Positions 44,693 through 55,141 of a DNA stretch of 64,000 bases are shown here, piece by piece. Numbering within the stretch: the first letter of the stretch is position 1; each line of letters starts with the position of its first letter. Made by a program: the position numbers and the translations under genes. The notes under the pieces are model-generated. The model had not been told where the DNA came from and did no database searches. It worked only from the letters and a program-made list of their open reading frames with translations. This DNA is from Rheum nobile (taxonomy: Eukaryota; Streptophyta; Magnoliopsida; Caryophyllales; Polygonaceae): positions 11,532,001-11,596,000 of the forward strand of contig WOAB01000056.1 in NCBI GenBank assembly GCA_027886185.1, given 5' to 3'.

Positions 44693-46069
44693 TGATAGGT
44701 GTCATTTCATGCACCTTTACTAGCAGTTATTAGCATGATTTGGAGGAGTTTATGATTAGTTTTAAGGATAAGTCTGTAATCCAGAAGTTATGGAGATAAG
44801 TGACCAAATCCCAGGATTTACAGCTTAGATGGAGATGATGAAGATAGAGAGAAGATCTGCTGGAGTTTACTTGGAGAAGACTACCAACACTTGGTAGTAA
44901 TGAAGAGCAACAAAAGAGAAGAAGAGAAGAGGAGCTGAAGGAGTGGGCGATTTCACCGCCCCGCGCCAGAGCCACCGCGACCCGGCGGTGGTTCTCAGAG
45001 AAGAATGAGGGTCGCGCCAAGAGGAAGCCACCGCCCCGCGGTGGGAGCTTGACGCCCCGCGGTGGCCGTGTTAAATGCCTCGCGGCCAGAAGACATTTAT
45101 TTCCTTTATTGTTTCAGATTTCCTTAGTTTTATTATTTTATTTCCTTTGTTATTTTCGTTAGTGTTAACCTAGTTTTCCTAAACCTATTTAAGTCCTCTT
45201 TCTAGGTTAAGAGGCGGAGACACTACTTATTATTAGCATCGTTGTTTTCTTTTCTATTAGAGTTTCATTCACCTTTGATGGAGCACTAATTTTCCCTTTG
45301 TTCTACTAGATGATTGAAGCAATACAGTTGATGTGTTTGTGAGATTTCTATTCCTTGTTCTTATCCTTATAAGTGTTGGTTTGATTCTCTTGGTTATATT
45401 GAATATTGATTTCTTGTTATTCTTCATAGCCTGATCAACTAGGTTGAATACTTTTTATCAATTGCTAGGATTTGCATATAGTGAAATATGAGTGCATATC
45501 TAGTAGCATACACGATTGTTGCGTATAGTGGAATACGAGCGCGCAATCGTGAGTGAGAATCATTTGCATGTTAAGTAGTAAGGTTTTATTCTATTTGCAT
45601 GTATCCTATATCCTTGTGTGCATTGCTATTGCTGTGTTAGTGGTAAAGTCTATCGACAATTGTGAGAATCGGTAGTACTTTCCCATTGACAGTAATAAGT
45701 CTATCGACAACTGTGAGAATCGGTAGTACTTAAGATCAGGGTGGGAACAACCATAATGATAGTAAAAGAACTTGGATTGAATAGATTTCTGTGATCAAAT
45801 TGCATCTCTGTATTGTGGATCTCGCTCTAGTAGGACTACTTTCCCCATTATATTTTCTCAACTCAATCAAACTTGTTTGCTTTGTTCTCTCGTGATAACT
45901 AAACCCCCCTTTCGTGTTACTTGTCATTCGTAATTGCATACTGCATCAGATCTTTCCTGTGGGTTCGACCCTTACTTGCTTAATATACATCTGTTTAGTA
46001 GGTCTAATAGGATATTTACTTTGATTTGGCTATTCAACGACATTTGCATTACGCACTTTTAGCCCATCA
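44693..46069 (+). repeat. Athila-2 5' LTR
   Basis: 1377 bp, TGATAGGTGTC...CATCA. GC-rich inverted repeats (CCACCGC/GCGGTGG arms) are at about 44945-45090 and a TATTTAAG box at 45186-45193. A repeated phrase about GTCTATCGACAACTGTGAG occurs at 45645-45735. Confidence 0.88.
45186..45193 (+). promoter_or_regulatory. TATA-like box TATTTAAG of the Athila-2 LTR
   Basis: Same octamer and same relation to the upstream GC palindromes as in Athila-1 and the Tekay LTRs. Confidence 0.58.
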
Positions 46070-46073
46070 AATT

Positions 46074-46091
46074 TGGCGCCGTTGCCGGGGA
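46074..46091 (+). other. Athila-2 primer binding site
   Basis: TGGCGCCGTTGCCGGGGA lies 4 nt after the 5' LTR and is identical to that of Athila-1. Confidence 0.9.
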
Positions 46092-46147
46092 AGATTTTAT
46101 GTTTTGTTGTGTGTCTTTGTGATTGATTTTTGGTGGAGACCTATCTT

Positions 46148-47998
46148 ATGGTCGACACCCGTAGTACTGACTCCCCTCTATCTGCTTTTGATCCAGAAAT
46201 CGACAGATTATTCCTTGCGAACCTGCGCGATCAAAGAGAAGAAGAAGAATAAGAGGTTGAGATAGTTGAGGCTGCTAAGACAGTTGTGACCGTTGAGCCG
46301 ACCGTGATAGTTAACATCCCTCCTTTTGCAATGGCTGGAACTCTGAGAGAGCTGACTGATCCAAATATTGGAGCACAACCCCTAGCTGTCATCATCCCTG
46401 CACTCGGTGAAGGGGTGAACTTTGAGCTGAAGTCTGGAGTTATTGCTTATCTCCCTAAGTTCCATGGTTTGAGTGGAGAGTACCCGATTTCTCATCTGGG
46501 CAAATTCCATAATGTTTGCATGACTATGAAGCCCAAGAATGTGACAGAGGATCAAATCAAGATGAGAGCTTTTGGTTTCTCCTTGCTAGACTCTGCTAGC
46601 GACTGGTATTATCACTTGCCGCCAGGAACCATATATACCTGGAATAAACTGCACAAGGCGTTCCTGGATAAGTATTTCCCAACGAAGAAGGCGAATGCTT
46701 TGAAAAAGGCAATTGCCAACATTGAGCAGGTTGGTGATGAGACGCTTTATGATTATCTTGAGAGGTACAAGAGGCTTTGCTCTAGCTGTCCGTTCCACGG
46801 ATACGCCAAGCATGACCTTGTTCTCTACTTACACAATGGTCTGCTGGACCAGGAGAGAAGGATGGTTGACGCTGCATGCGGTGTAAGCATTCTGAATCTG
46901 ATGCCGGACGCATCCATGGAGAGATTCCAGGAGATGAGTGAGAGTACCAGGAGTTTTGGGAAGACATACCAAAGGAAGGCGGTCAATGCTGTGACCCCTG
47001 CAGGACCTAGCCCAGTGCTGAATGAGCTAGATGAGTTGAAGGAGATGGTGAAGAGAATGGCAAACCAGAACACTCCTCAATAGGTCAAAGCATGTGGACT
47101 TTGCTCTGATCAGTTCCACCATACCGATACCTGTCCTCAACTGCAAGAGGAAGGTACTGCTGAAGTGAATGATGTAGGAGGTTATGGACCCCCTAGACCG
47201 CAATTTGGTGGACAGCCCAACTACAATCAGAGAGGGCATGACCACCCAGGTTTCAGATGGAGTGACCCTCAAGGAGGTCAACAGCCGGCACAACAGCAAT
47301 ACCAGCCGGCACAACAACAATACCAACAGAGAGTCCCGTACCAACAGAGGCCTCAAGGCCAAAGCTCTGGTGCGTCTACTGAAGAGATACTGAAGACTCT
47401 GACTCAGCATTTCGCCACGCATGTACAGGCTACTGAGTCCAGCATAAAGAACATGGAGAGGCAGATTGGCCAACTTGTTGATGTTGTGACCAAGATTGAC
47501 CAGAGGACATCCAACTCCCTACCATCTCAGACTATAGTGAATCCAAGGGAGAATGTGAGTGCCATTACTCTAAGAAGTGGTAAGAAGCTAGTCGTTGCTC
47601 CTATTGCTGAAGAGGAGAACGAAGTTGAGAAGGAGGAAATCGTTGACCGCCCCGCGGTGGATCCCACCGCGACCCGGCAAAAAGTGGAAGCTGAGGCCAG
47701 GAAAGAAACATGCCAGCCACCGCCCCGCGGCGACTTCGACCGCGACCCGGCGACAATTCTCAGTAAGTCCACCACGACCTTACCACCCCGCGGCGACTCT
47801 GACCGCGACCCGACGATAATTATCAGTAAGTCCACCACGACCTTACCGCCCCGCGGCGATGACCACCGCCCCGCGGTAAGCTCACCACGACCCGGCCTCC
47901 AAGAACCCAGCTCCGTTGAAGAGATCTGTGTTGATAACTATGTTCGTCCGGTGTTCCCTCCTCTTGGTTCTGAGAAGCCACCAACACCTTTTCCATAG
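46148..47998 (+). pseudogene. gag: Athila-2 gag (three in-frame stops)
   Basis: ATG at 46148 opens a frame like that of Athila-1 gag (both have FDPEIDR near the start). Stops: TAA 46250-46252, TAG 47081-47083, TAG 47996-47998, all in one frame. The gag domain lies from about 46390 to 46880 (DWYYHLPPG, FLDKYFP, YLHNGL). A CCHC knuckle begins at about 47093, just after the second stop. A Q-rich stretch (47280-47350) and a proline/arginine stretch follow; the latter (47640-47890) is written by GC palindromes as in Athila-1. It cannot give a full protein as it stands. Confidence 0.87.
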
Positions 47999-48855
47999 GC
48001 GTTGAAGGCTAAGAGAGTCGCCGACGATAGTGATCTTTTTGAGACATTTCGACACTGTGAGCTGAACATTCCTCTTCTCCAGCTTATTAAGGCTGTCCCG
48101 CGATTTGCCAAGTTCTTGAAGGAGCTGTGCACTGTGAAGAGGACGCAAAAGCTGAAGGTCAAGAAGAAGGTACCAGTGGGTGACCATGTCTCGACGGTAT
48201 TTCAGAGGTGTATGCCTGAGAAGTGCAAGGATCCAGGTACGTTTACTATTCCTATCACTATAGGTGAGCATCGATTTGAGAAAGCCTTGCTAGACTTGGG
48301 TGCATCTATTAATGTTTTGCCTTATTCATTGATTGAGACCTTAGGAATAGGACCCTTGCATGATTCCAACATTGTGATACAACTTGCTGATGGTTCTTGT
48401 GTGCCTCCTAAGGGTATTGTGGAGGATGTTCTTGTTAGGATAGGTCCCTTGATTTTCCCTGCTGATTTCTTTGTTATGGATATGGATTATGATGAGCAGG
48501 TTGCTCCTGTTATACTAGGTCGACCTGTTATGAAAACTTCCATGATAAAGATTGATGTGGATAGTGGAACTTTGACCATGGAATTCGATGGAATAATTTT
48601 TGAGCATAATATTCATAAGACCAACTCCATTGAATTGCCTCCCCTTTGCTGCACTAGTGATATTGATGATCCTATTCAGGAAAATGTTAAGCCTAGTGTA
48701 GACCATAGTTGATTTCTCTACTATTGCTGAACCTTTTGATTTGCATGAGCATGATGTCTTACTTGATGACATAGGAGATTCTAGCCCCTCTGCTTTGGGC
48801 ACTTGCCCCCCTGCACTAACCGTACAAGGCTGTAAGCCTTCCTCTAGTGTCGTGC
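47999..48855 (+). pseudogene. pol: Athila-2 protease region, fused to Tekay pol
   Basis: In frame with gag, it encodes the gag-pro linker and an aspartic protease with DLGASINVLP (about 48296-48325) and LGRP later. The frame stops at 48710-48712; a shifted frame carries on with protease-end sequence until about 48855, where Athila similarity ends. From 48856 the text is Tekay RT-RNase H sequence. RT, RNase H and the integrase core of Athila-2 are absent. A short open frame (48741-48929) crosses the junction by chance. Confidence 0.8.
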
Positions 48856-51146
48856 GGATTGCTTTGTCAGTCCTTAGGCAGCATGAGCTTTATGCTAAAC
48901 TGTCTAAGTGTGAGTTCTGGATGAAGTAGGTGGATTTCTTAGGCCATGTGATCAATGAGGATGGGGTTATGGTTGATCCCCAGAAGATTGAAGCAGTGAC
49001 AAATTGGAAGCAACCTCAGAATGTGAAGGAGGTGCGCAGTTTTCTTGGACTTGCCGGGTATTACAGATGGTTTGTGAAAGGGTTTTCTAAGACCGCTCTC
49101 CCTCTGACCAATCTACTCCACAAGGTCCACAAGAAGTTTGTCTGGAGTGACAAGTGTGAGGCCAGTTTCCAGGAATTGAAGCGACGACTGACCTCGGCAC
49201 CAGTTTTGGCACTGCTAGAAGGGAATGACGATTATGTGGTCTACAGTGATGCCTCAAAGAGTGGTTTGGGTTGTGTACTGATGCAGAGAGGCAGAGTCAT
49301 TGTGTATGCGTCCAGACAGCTCAAGACCTACGAGGAGAACTACCCGACCCATGATCTGGAGTTAGCCGCAGTGGTGTTTGCGCTGAAGATTTGGAGGCAT
49401 TACCTCTATGGTACAAGATGCCAAGTCTTCACCGATCACAAGAGTCTCAAGTACATATTTACTCAGAAGGAGCTGAATATGAGACAGCGCCGTTGGCTGG
49501 AGTTGCTGAAGGACTACGACATCGAGTTGTTGTACCATCCGGGTAAGGCTAATGTGGTGGCCGATGCATTGAGCCGGAAGACAACGCACGAGACAGTAGT
49601 TGCCCTACTTACTGCTCAATACAAGCTAAACCGAGAGTCGTGCGACATTGAAGTTCTGTATGATTAGCATAGATGCTTCCTGAGTATGCTGGAAATTCAA
49701 GCTACGCTGCTGGACCAGATCAAGGAAAAGCAAGTCGACGACATCATCTCGGTGAAGCTAAGCAGTGAGGTGATGGATGGAAAAGCTCCCAGTTTTGTGG
49801 TTCAGGATGATGGATCGCTTTGGTTTCAGGACAGAATCTGTGTGCCAGACACAGAAGGCCTTTGCCAATTGGTGATGAGAGAGGCCCATTCCTCAGCATA
49901 TTATGTGCATCCAGGGTCCAGCAAGATGTACAAGGATCTTCGGAAGAAGTTTTGGTGGCCAAACATGAAGTGGGACGTGGCAGACTTCGTGGAGAAGTGC
50001 TTAACTTACCAGAAGGTCAAAATAGAACACCGCAGGCCAGGTGGTGAGTTGCTACCTCTCCCTGTGCCAGAATGGAAGTGGGAAGACATTGCCAGGGACT
50101 TTGTTACTGGGCTGCCAAAGACTAGAAGTCGGAAGGATGCTATCTGGGTAATTATGGATCGGCTTACAAAGAGTGCTCATTTTATAGCCATTAAGACCAC
50201 ATGGGAGGCCCAGAAGTTAGCAGAAGTCTACCAGCAGGAGATTGTCCGTTTACATGGTATCCCTAAGACCATTGTATCGGATCAAGATGGCCGTTTCATG
50301 TCTAGGTTCTGGAAAGAACTTCACAAGGCCATGGGCACCGAACTGAGATTCAGCACAACATTTCATCCTCAGACAGATGGCCAGTCTGAAAGGACCATCC
50401 AGACTCTGGAGGATATGCTCAGGGCTTGTGTGATCGATCGTCTGACTAGCTAGGAGGACAGCTTGAGTCTGATTGAGTTCACATACAACAATAGCTGGCA
50501 TGCGACGATCAAGATGGCTCCGTTCGAAGCTCTATATGGTCGCAGATGCAGATCTCCGATTTGTTGGGATGATAACGCCGACAAGATTCTGCTTGGACCA
50601 GAGTTGGTCGAGAGGACAGCTTTGGACATTGCGCTGATTAGATAGAGGATGTTAACCACTCAGAGCCGACAGAAGTCTTACACAGATCGGAAGCGTAGAA
50701 ATGTCGAGTTCGAGGTCGGCGACAAAGTCTTTGTCAAGGTATCGCCGTCCAAAGGAGTGTTCAGGTTTGGTAAGCGTGGGAAGCTCAACCCTCGCTACAT
50801 GGGACCATTTGAGATTCTGGATAGAGTGGGATCTCTAGCGTACCGTTTGGCATTGCCGCCATCGGCTCACCCAGTGCATAACGTGTTCCACGTATCTATG
50901 CTAAGAAAGTATGTGCCAGATGAGTCTCATATGTTGAGCTATGTGGACATTGAGATTCAAGCAGATGGTACCTACGAGGAAAGGCCAGTGCGCATTTTGG
51001 AGCGTCGGGAGAAGCAATTGCGCAACAAGATCGTACCGCTGGTGCGGATTTTGTGGTCCAAGTCAGGAACTGAAGAAGTTACTTGGGAAACGTGGAAAAC
51101 CGAGTCAGATATGCTCAGGCGTTTTCCCGAGTTATTCCCGACGTAA
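48856..51146 (+). pseudogene. pol: Tekay copy 1: pol from RT end through integrase
   Basis: One frame with stops at 48927, 49665, 50451 and 50643. It covers the RT thumb, RNase H (YSDASKSGLGCVLM near 49244), integrase with zinc finger, catalytic core (VSDQDGRF, HPQTDGQSER) and a chromodomain-like end (ILERREKQ, TWETWKTE). It keeps a 45-bp stretch (about 50411-50455) that copy 2 has lost. The 5' end is a deletion junction with Athila-2. It cannot be translated whole. Confidence 0.85.
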
Positions 51147-51184
51147 GTTTCGGGGTTGAAACTCCTTTTAAGGGGGAGGAGATG

Positions 51185-53596
51185 TGATACCCTGTAATTT
51201 TTGTAAGGTTATTTTGGGAATTTTGGGATTTTTCCCGGACGCCTGTTTGGCACGTCGGATTTAATTCAGAGAGTTTGAGACATTTTGTAATGTGCTCTAT
51301 ATCTGTAATATTTTCTTAGTGAAATAATATACAGTCGACGTGTTTTGAAAGTTTATATTCGTTCGGGTACGAGTAATTTTGACCCGGGGTTAAGGTTTTT
51401 TTCCCAAAAGGCCAGCACGGGGCTCGAGAAGATCGGATCTGGCCTCGGCCGCAACCGCGGCCAAACCCACCGCGACCGCGGCCAAGGCCAGAATTCAACC
51501 ATGTCAGCTACGAGTTTAGGCGTAGCTAGGTTTGGGCCGCGACCTAGGCCAATTTTATGGTCGCAACCAGGCCGCGACCGTGGCCAGGGTAGCTTGGCGC
51601 CGCTGGTAGCCCTGCTCGACAGATTTTCTGGTCGCCGTCTATGTTTTAGCCCTTCCACGCGGCTTCTTCTCCACCAATGGCGTGGGCTATTTAAGGGGAG
51701 TGTTGGGCAAGGATTTTGGGCACAAATCAGATCCAAACCATTCCCAAAAATGCTTCGTTTGTGTTTTTAGAAGGTCCCCAGTGGTGCTTTGGTGTCCCAA
51801 AGGAGGGTTAGAAGCCAAAGAGGTCCAAAAAGGAGCAAGAAACCACGACGTCGGTGAGTTTTTCTTCTCGTCGGTTGCTTTCTGTTCGTGGCCGCGACCG
51901 CGGCCAGAAAACCGCGACCGCGGTCAAGCTTCTGGTTCGAAGCTTCATCTTCCAGAAAACCGCGACCGCGGCCCGTTAACCATGCCCATGGCCGCCAGTG
52001 ATCGAGCCCATTTTGTGGCTTGGTCACGTGGTTTTCGAGATGGGTTTCGTTTCTTTCGTTTCCTTCCGTTATTCTTTAGATTCGTACTAGTTATGTCGGA
52101 TCTAACTTAGGGTTCCTTTTATGGGTCGACCCGAAGGTTGTTGTGCTGTCGGAGCTATACCCGTGTCAAGCCCGGAATCCCGTCGTCGTCTTTAGGCTTT
52201 TCTGCGGACTAAGGCAAGTGGCGGTTCGCTCTTGCTCATCTTTCCATATTTACATTAGTTATCAGTTATTCATCTGAATAATTAATTTGGGGCAATTATG
52301 CTGTTTGTCTGGAAAAAAGGTTTTATAAACTGTTTTGGAAAATCATATAATAGGTTGTATATCTGTTAGAACATCGCTATTATTGATGATCGCCTTTCGG
52401 GCATTTATGTGGATTTTATCCTATATTGTTGTTGTGCTGGAACTACTTAGTTAGCACTGTTAGACAGGAACGTCACTTGGACTCCGTCTAGTCGTTTCTT
52501 TATAATCTGGTATCGGGGCGGTCTATCTCCATCTGGTACTCTTTAAGGTCATGACCGGTCTCTTTCACAAGAGTGTAGAGGCAGGACACTTAGCCGGTGT
52601 CATTATTCCGGGATCTCTTTCCCTTTCGGTGTGCGTCACTCTCGACGAAACGTACGCTAAGATGTGTCGTTCCAAATGGTGGGGTACACATGTAAAAGTC
52701 TATAATGTGATATGTGTTTTGAAACATAATCAGATAAGTGCTACTTTGACGCACATAATTAATGAACACTCGACGAGTAGGGCAGCTAGGTAATAGTGCC
52801 ACTAGGAAAGCTCGTCTTGACTTGAATGTAGTACGTCTTCTTTCCAATCTGGATTCGCTGTAAGACGGTGAGGTTGGTCGTGGACCGAAGCATCTCAGTC
52901 AGTTTTGAAATCATCAATTATATGATTCTTGTATTGTCCAGACTTGTCATATTCCCTTAAGACTCAATCTCTTGGAGTCTCTTTCGGGTCGGTTTCTGTG
53001 GAGATTCAGTCTTCCAGAGTCGTCTCTTATGCATACCTTTTCTCATATTCCAGTAGAAGTGTGAAGGTTGACTGTCGTTATCGGCTTTTATTCGAGAAGC
53101 GACGAGTTTAAACCTAGCGCAACTACTTCGAACCTTCTGCTTTGTTCCCTTGCTAGTCTATTCAGTAGACTAACCCACGTACATTGTTCTCTGCATGTGG
53201 GCTGGTGACATCCGTTCGATTCGGCACATCAGGTAGGAAGTAGTTTAGAAGAATAGAAGGACTATGGAGTCAACGGTGGTTTTCGAATGTTTTAATATTG
53301 TCTTTAATCAGGTCGAGATCTTTTGGGCAATGGATTTGGTTTGTAATGTACTTTAAGACTTCCGCTGTGTTTGGTTTAAACTTTGTGTTTTGCCTATCCG
53401 AGATTGGGTTGTAATCCCGTAACTTATGTTTTGTTGAACCATGTTATGTTCTGGTTTGAATGCCTTGATCATTGTGTATCACTTGTATTTCATTATAGTA
53501 TTTAAATGGTAAAGCCTTGGGTGATCTCGGTAAGGAACACTGGGGTCACTGGCGGTAATACCTTTCCAAAAAGGGTTAAGTTTTGGGGGTGTTACA
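51185..53596 (+). repeat. Tekay LTR (middle)
   Basis: 2412 bp, TGATACCCTG...GGGTGTTACA, preceded by the PPT TTTTAAGGGGGAGGAGATG. GC palindromes (GGCCGC/GCGGCC arms around AACC or GACC) are at about 51440-51610, before TATTTAAG (51688), and again at 51890-51985 after it. Confidence 0.9.
51688..51695 (+). promoter_or_regulatory. TATA-like box TATTTAAG of the middle Tekay LTR
   Basis: Followed by GGGGAG. It is preserved in the right LTR at 60348-60355. Confidence 0.55.
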
Positions 53597-53600
53597 GTTG

Positions 53601-53613
53601 TGGTATCAGAGCC
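53601..53613 (+). other. Tekay primer binding site (iMet tRNA)
   Basis: TGGTATCAGAGCC lies 4 nt after the LTR. Confidence 0.92.
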
Positions 53614-53804
53614 AGGTTTTAAAACGGGATTGGGAATTTTATAAATCGCTTTCCGTTTTCGAAAATGCTTTAAAAAGGCTCTGAATTTTCAAAGTGAAAA
53701 AGAATTTAAAAACACCGTTCATAGTCGTGTCTTGCATATAGTCTGATGTAGTAAGCTTGCTTCTATGTCTAGAAAGACTAATCCTTTCTTCGTTGTTCTG
53801 TAGG

Positions 53805-54866
53805 ATGGGTATTTGTCTTTCGCTTAGCAAGGGGTCGGAGGACGCCAAGAAGAACCCGCCATCTCCAGGCCGGTTGAGTCTTCCACTAGATCTCCCGATC
53901 CCTCAGTGTTGTTTTGAGGTTGGTGGCCCGAGTAGTCCGCCTGAGGATATCAAGTATGTCCTCCCTGAGTCAGTCGTGCTTACGCCTAGGTATGCGGTGG
54001 TCCCCGTGCCTACACCTGTGCCACCACCGAAGGTGGAGGAAGTACATGAAGAGGAGCAGGAAGAAGAGCAAGAAGAGGAGTTGTCAAGGTACGATCAGGG
54101 GATCTACAACGATGACTTCTTGCTAGGGCCGATCCCAGAGGAGATCGAGTACGACGAGGAGGAGGACGAGGATATGCTCGAGATTGATCCAGTTGTAGAT
54201 GAGGATATGATTGAGGTTGACCCTGAGGATGAGGAGTATGATCCTGAGATCGATCCGGAGGATGAGGACCCCATTGAGTATAGTCCCGAGATCGACCCGG
54301 AGGATGAAGACCCCATTCAGTATGATCCCGAAGAGGAGGATCCCATCAAGGATATTTCTGAGGAGGACCCTGAGATGGACCATGATGGGCAATATCTGAA
54401 GTTCGATTCAGAGTTTGTTCCTGCGCCAAGGTTGGCACCACTTCCAGCTTACCCGCTCATGACCGATGCTGATTGGGAGGCTTTGTACACTGTGCATGGT
54501 ATCGGGAGGAGTGACCCGACTTTGATCTATGAGGAGTACCCGCCTACTCTGCCTCGTAGGAGGAGGAGAAGGCCAGAGGCTGAGTTGACTGAGGTCCTTG
54601 ACCAGAGCGAGATGATCTCTCGTATGAAGCAGCAACATCAAATGGATCAGTGGATCGATGCTGCACAGAGGAGGGCTGGGATCGGAGGACCGCTTATGGA
54701 TGATCCCTATTTCTCCATGCCTAAGATCGGGTCTGAGTCACCAGAGCCATGCGACCCAGGGCCGAGCCGAGTGCGAAGCCCGTCGCCAGCGCCCGATGGT
54801 GAGCCTAGTCCGAAGAGGCCACGCAGAGGGAGCCCGTCTGCCAGGAGACGCTCTGGAGCGCCTTGA
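53805..54866 (+). CDS. Extra Tekay ORF upstream of gag: acidic-repeat protein
   Basis: An intact 353-codon frame between PBS and gag, while gag-pol behind it has seven stops. I chose ATG 53805 (MGICLSLSK) over the upstream one at 53757. It gives G2 and C4, as in N-myristoylated/palmitoylated proteins, and TTCTGTAGG just before it looks like a splice acceptor. Residues ~85-220 are strongly acidic, with tandem EIDPEDEDPI-type repeats at ~145-190. A region with PPTLPRRRRRR follows, and the C-terminus is basic and S/P/R-rich (PSPKRPRRGS), like a nuclear-localisation signal. I know no family for it. Additional ORFs upstream of gag are known in Tat/Ogre elements; for Tekay this is unusual as far as I know. 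A low-complexity sequence can stay open by chance, so function is uncertain. Confidence 0.6.
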   Translation: MGICLSLSKGSEDAKKNPPSPGRLSLPLDLPIPQCCFEVGGPSSPPEDIKYVLPESVVLTPRYAVVPVPTPVPPPKVEEVHEEEQEEEQEEELSRYDQGIYNDDFLLGPIPEEIEYDEEEDEDMLEIDPVVDEDMIEVDPEDEEYDPEIDPEDEDPIEYSPEIDPEDEDPIQYDPEEEDPIKDISEEDPEMDHDGQYLKFDSEFVPAPRLAPLPAYPLMTDADWEALYTVHGIGRSDPTLIYEEYPPTLPRRRRRRPEAELTEVLDQSEMISRMKQQHQMDQWIDAAQRRAGIGGPLMDDPYFSMPKIGSESPEPCDPGPSRVRSPSPAPDGEPSPKRPRRGSPSARRRSGAP

Positions 54867-55141
54867 TGTAGATTGGCGTTGCCTAGTGTTGTAGCTTCTT
54901 TTGCTAGTATTTCAATTCGTGTTTTGTAGTGTTTCAGTGTTTCGGCTAGTTTTCTGTGGATTTTCTAGATCTCCGAGCAAGTTTTGTTGTGATGCTCGAA
55001 GGATTGACTCATGTGCTATGTGTGTAAAAGCTCAAGTTCATCTATAAAATACCCAGTTGATCTATTCTGAGTGATTTTATTACATTAGTATATTGCATAA
55101 TATTAATGTATGGAATGCTTGGGAATTGGATCGGTAAACAG
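54867..55141 (+). other. Spacer between the extra ORF and Tekay gag
   Basis: AT-rich, no gene. It may hold leader or processing signals. Confidence 0.5.

Noticed and set aside
48741..48929. A fusion gene across the Athila-Tekay joint
   Set aside because: Only 62 codons, ends at a stop that is mutational decay, and has no upstream gene signals.
54104..54392. Minus-strand serine/glycine-rich frames opposite the acidic ORF
   Set aside because: Antisense shadows of the GAGGAT repeats of the plus-strand ORF.
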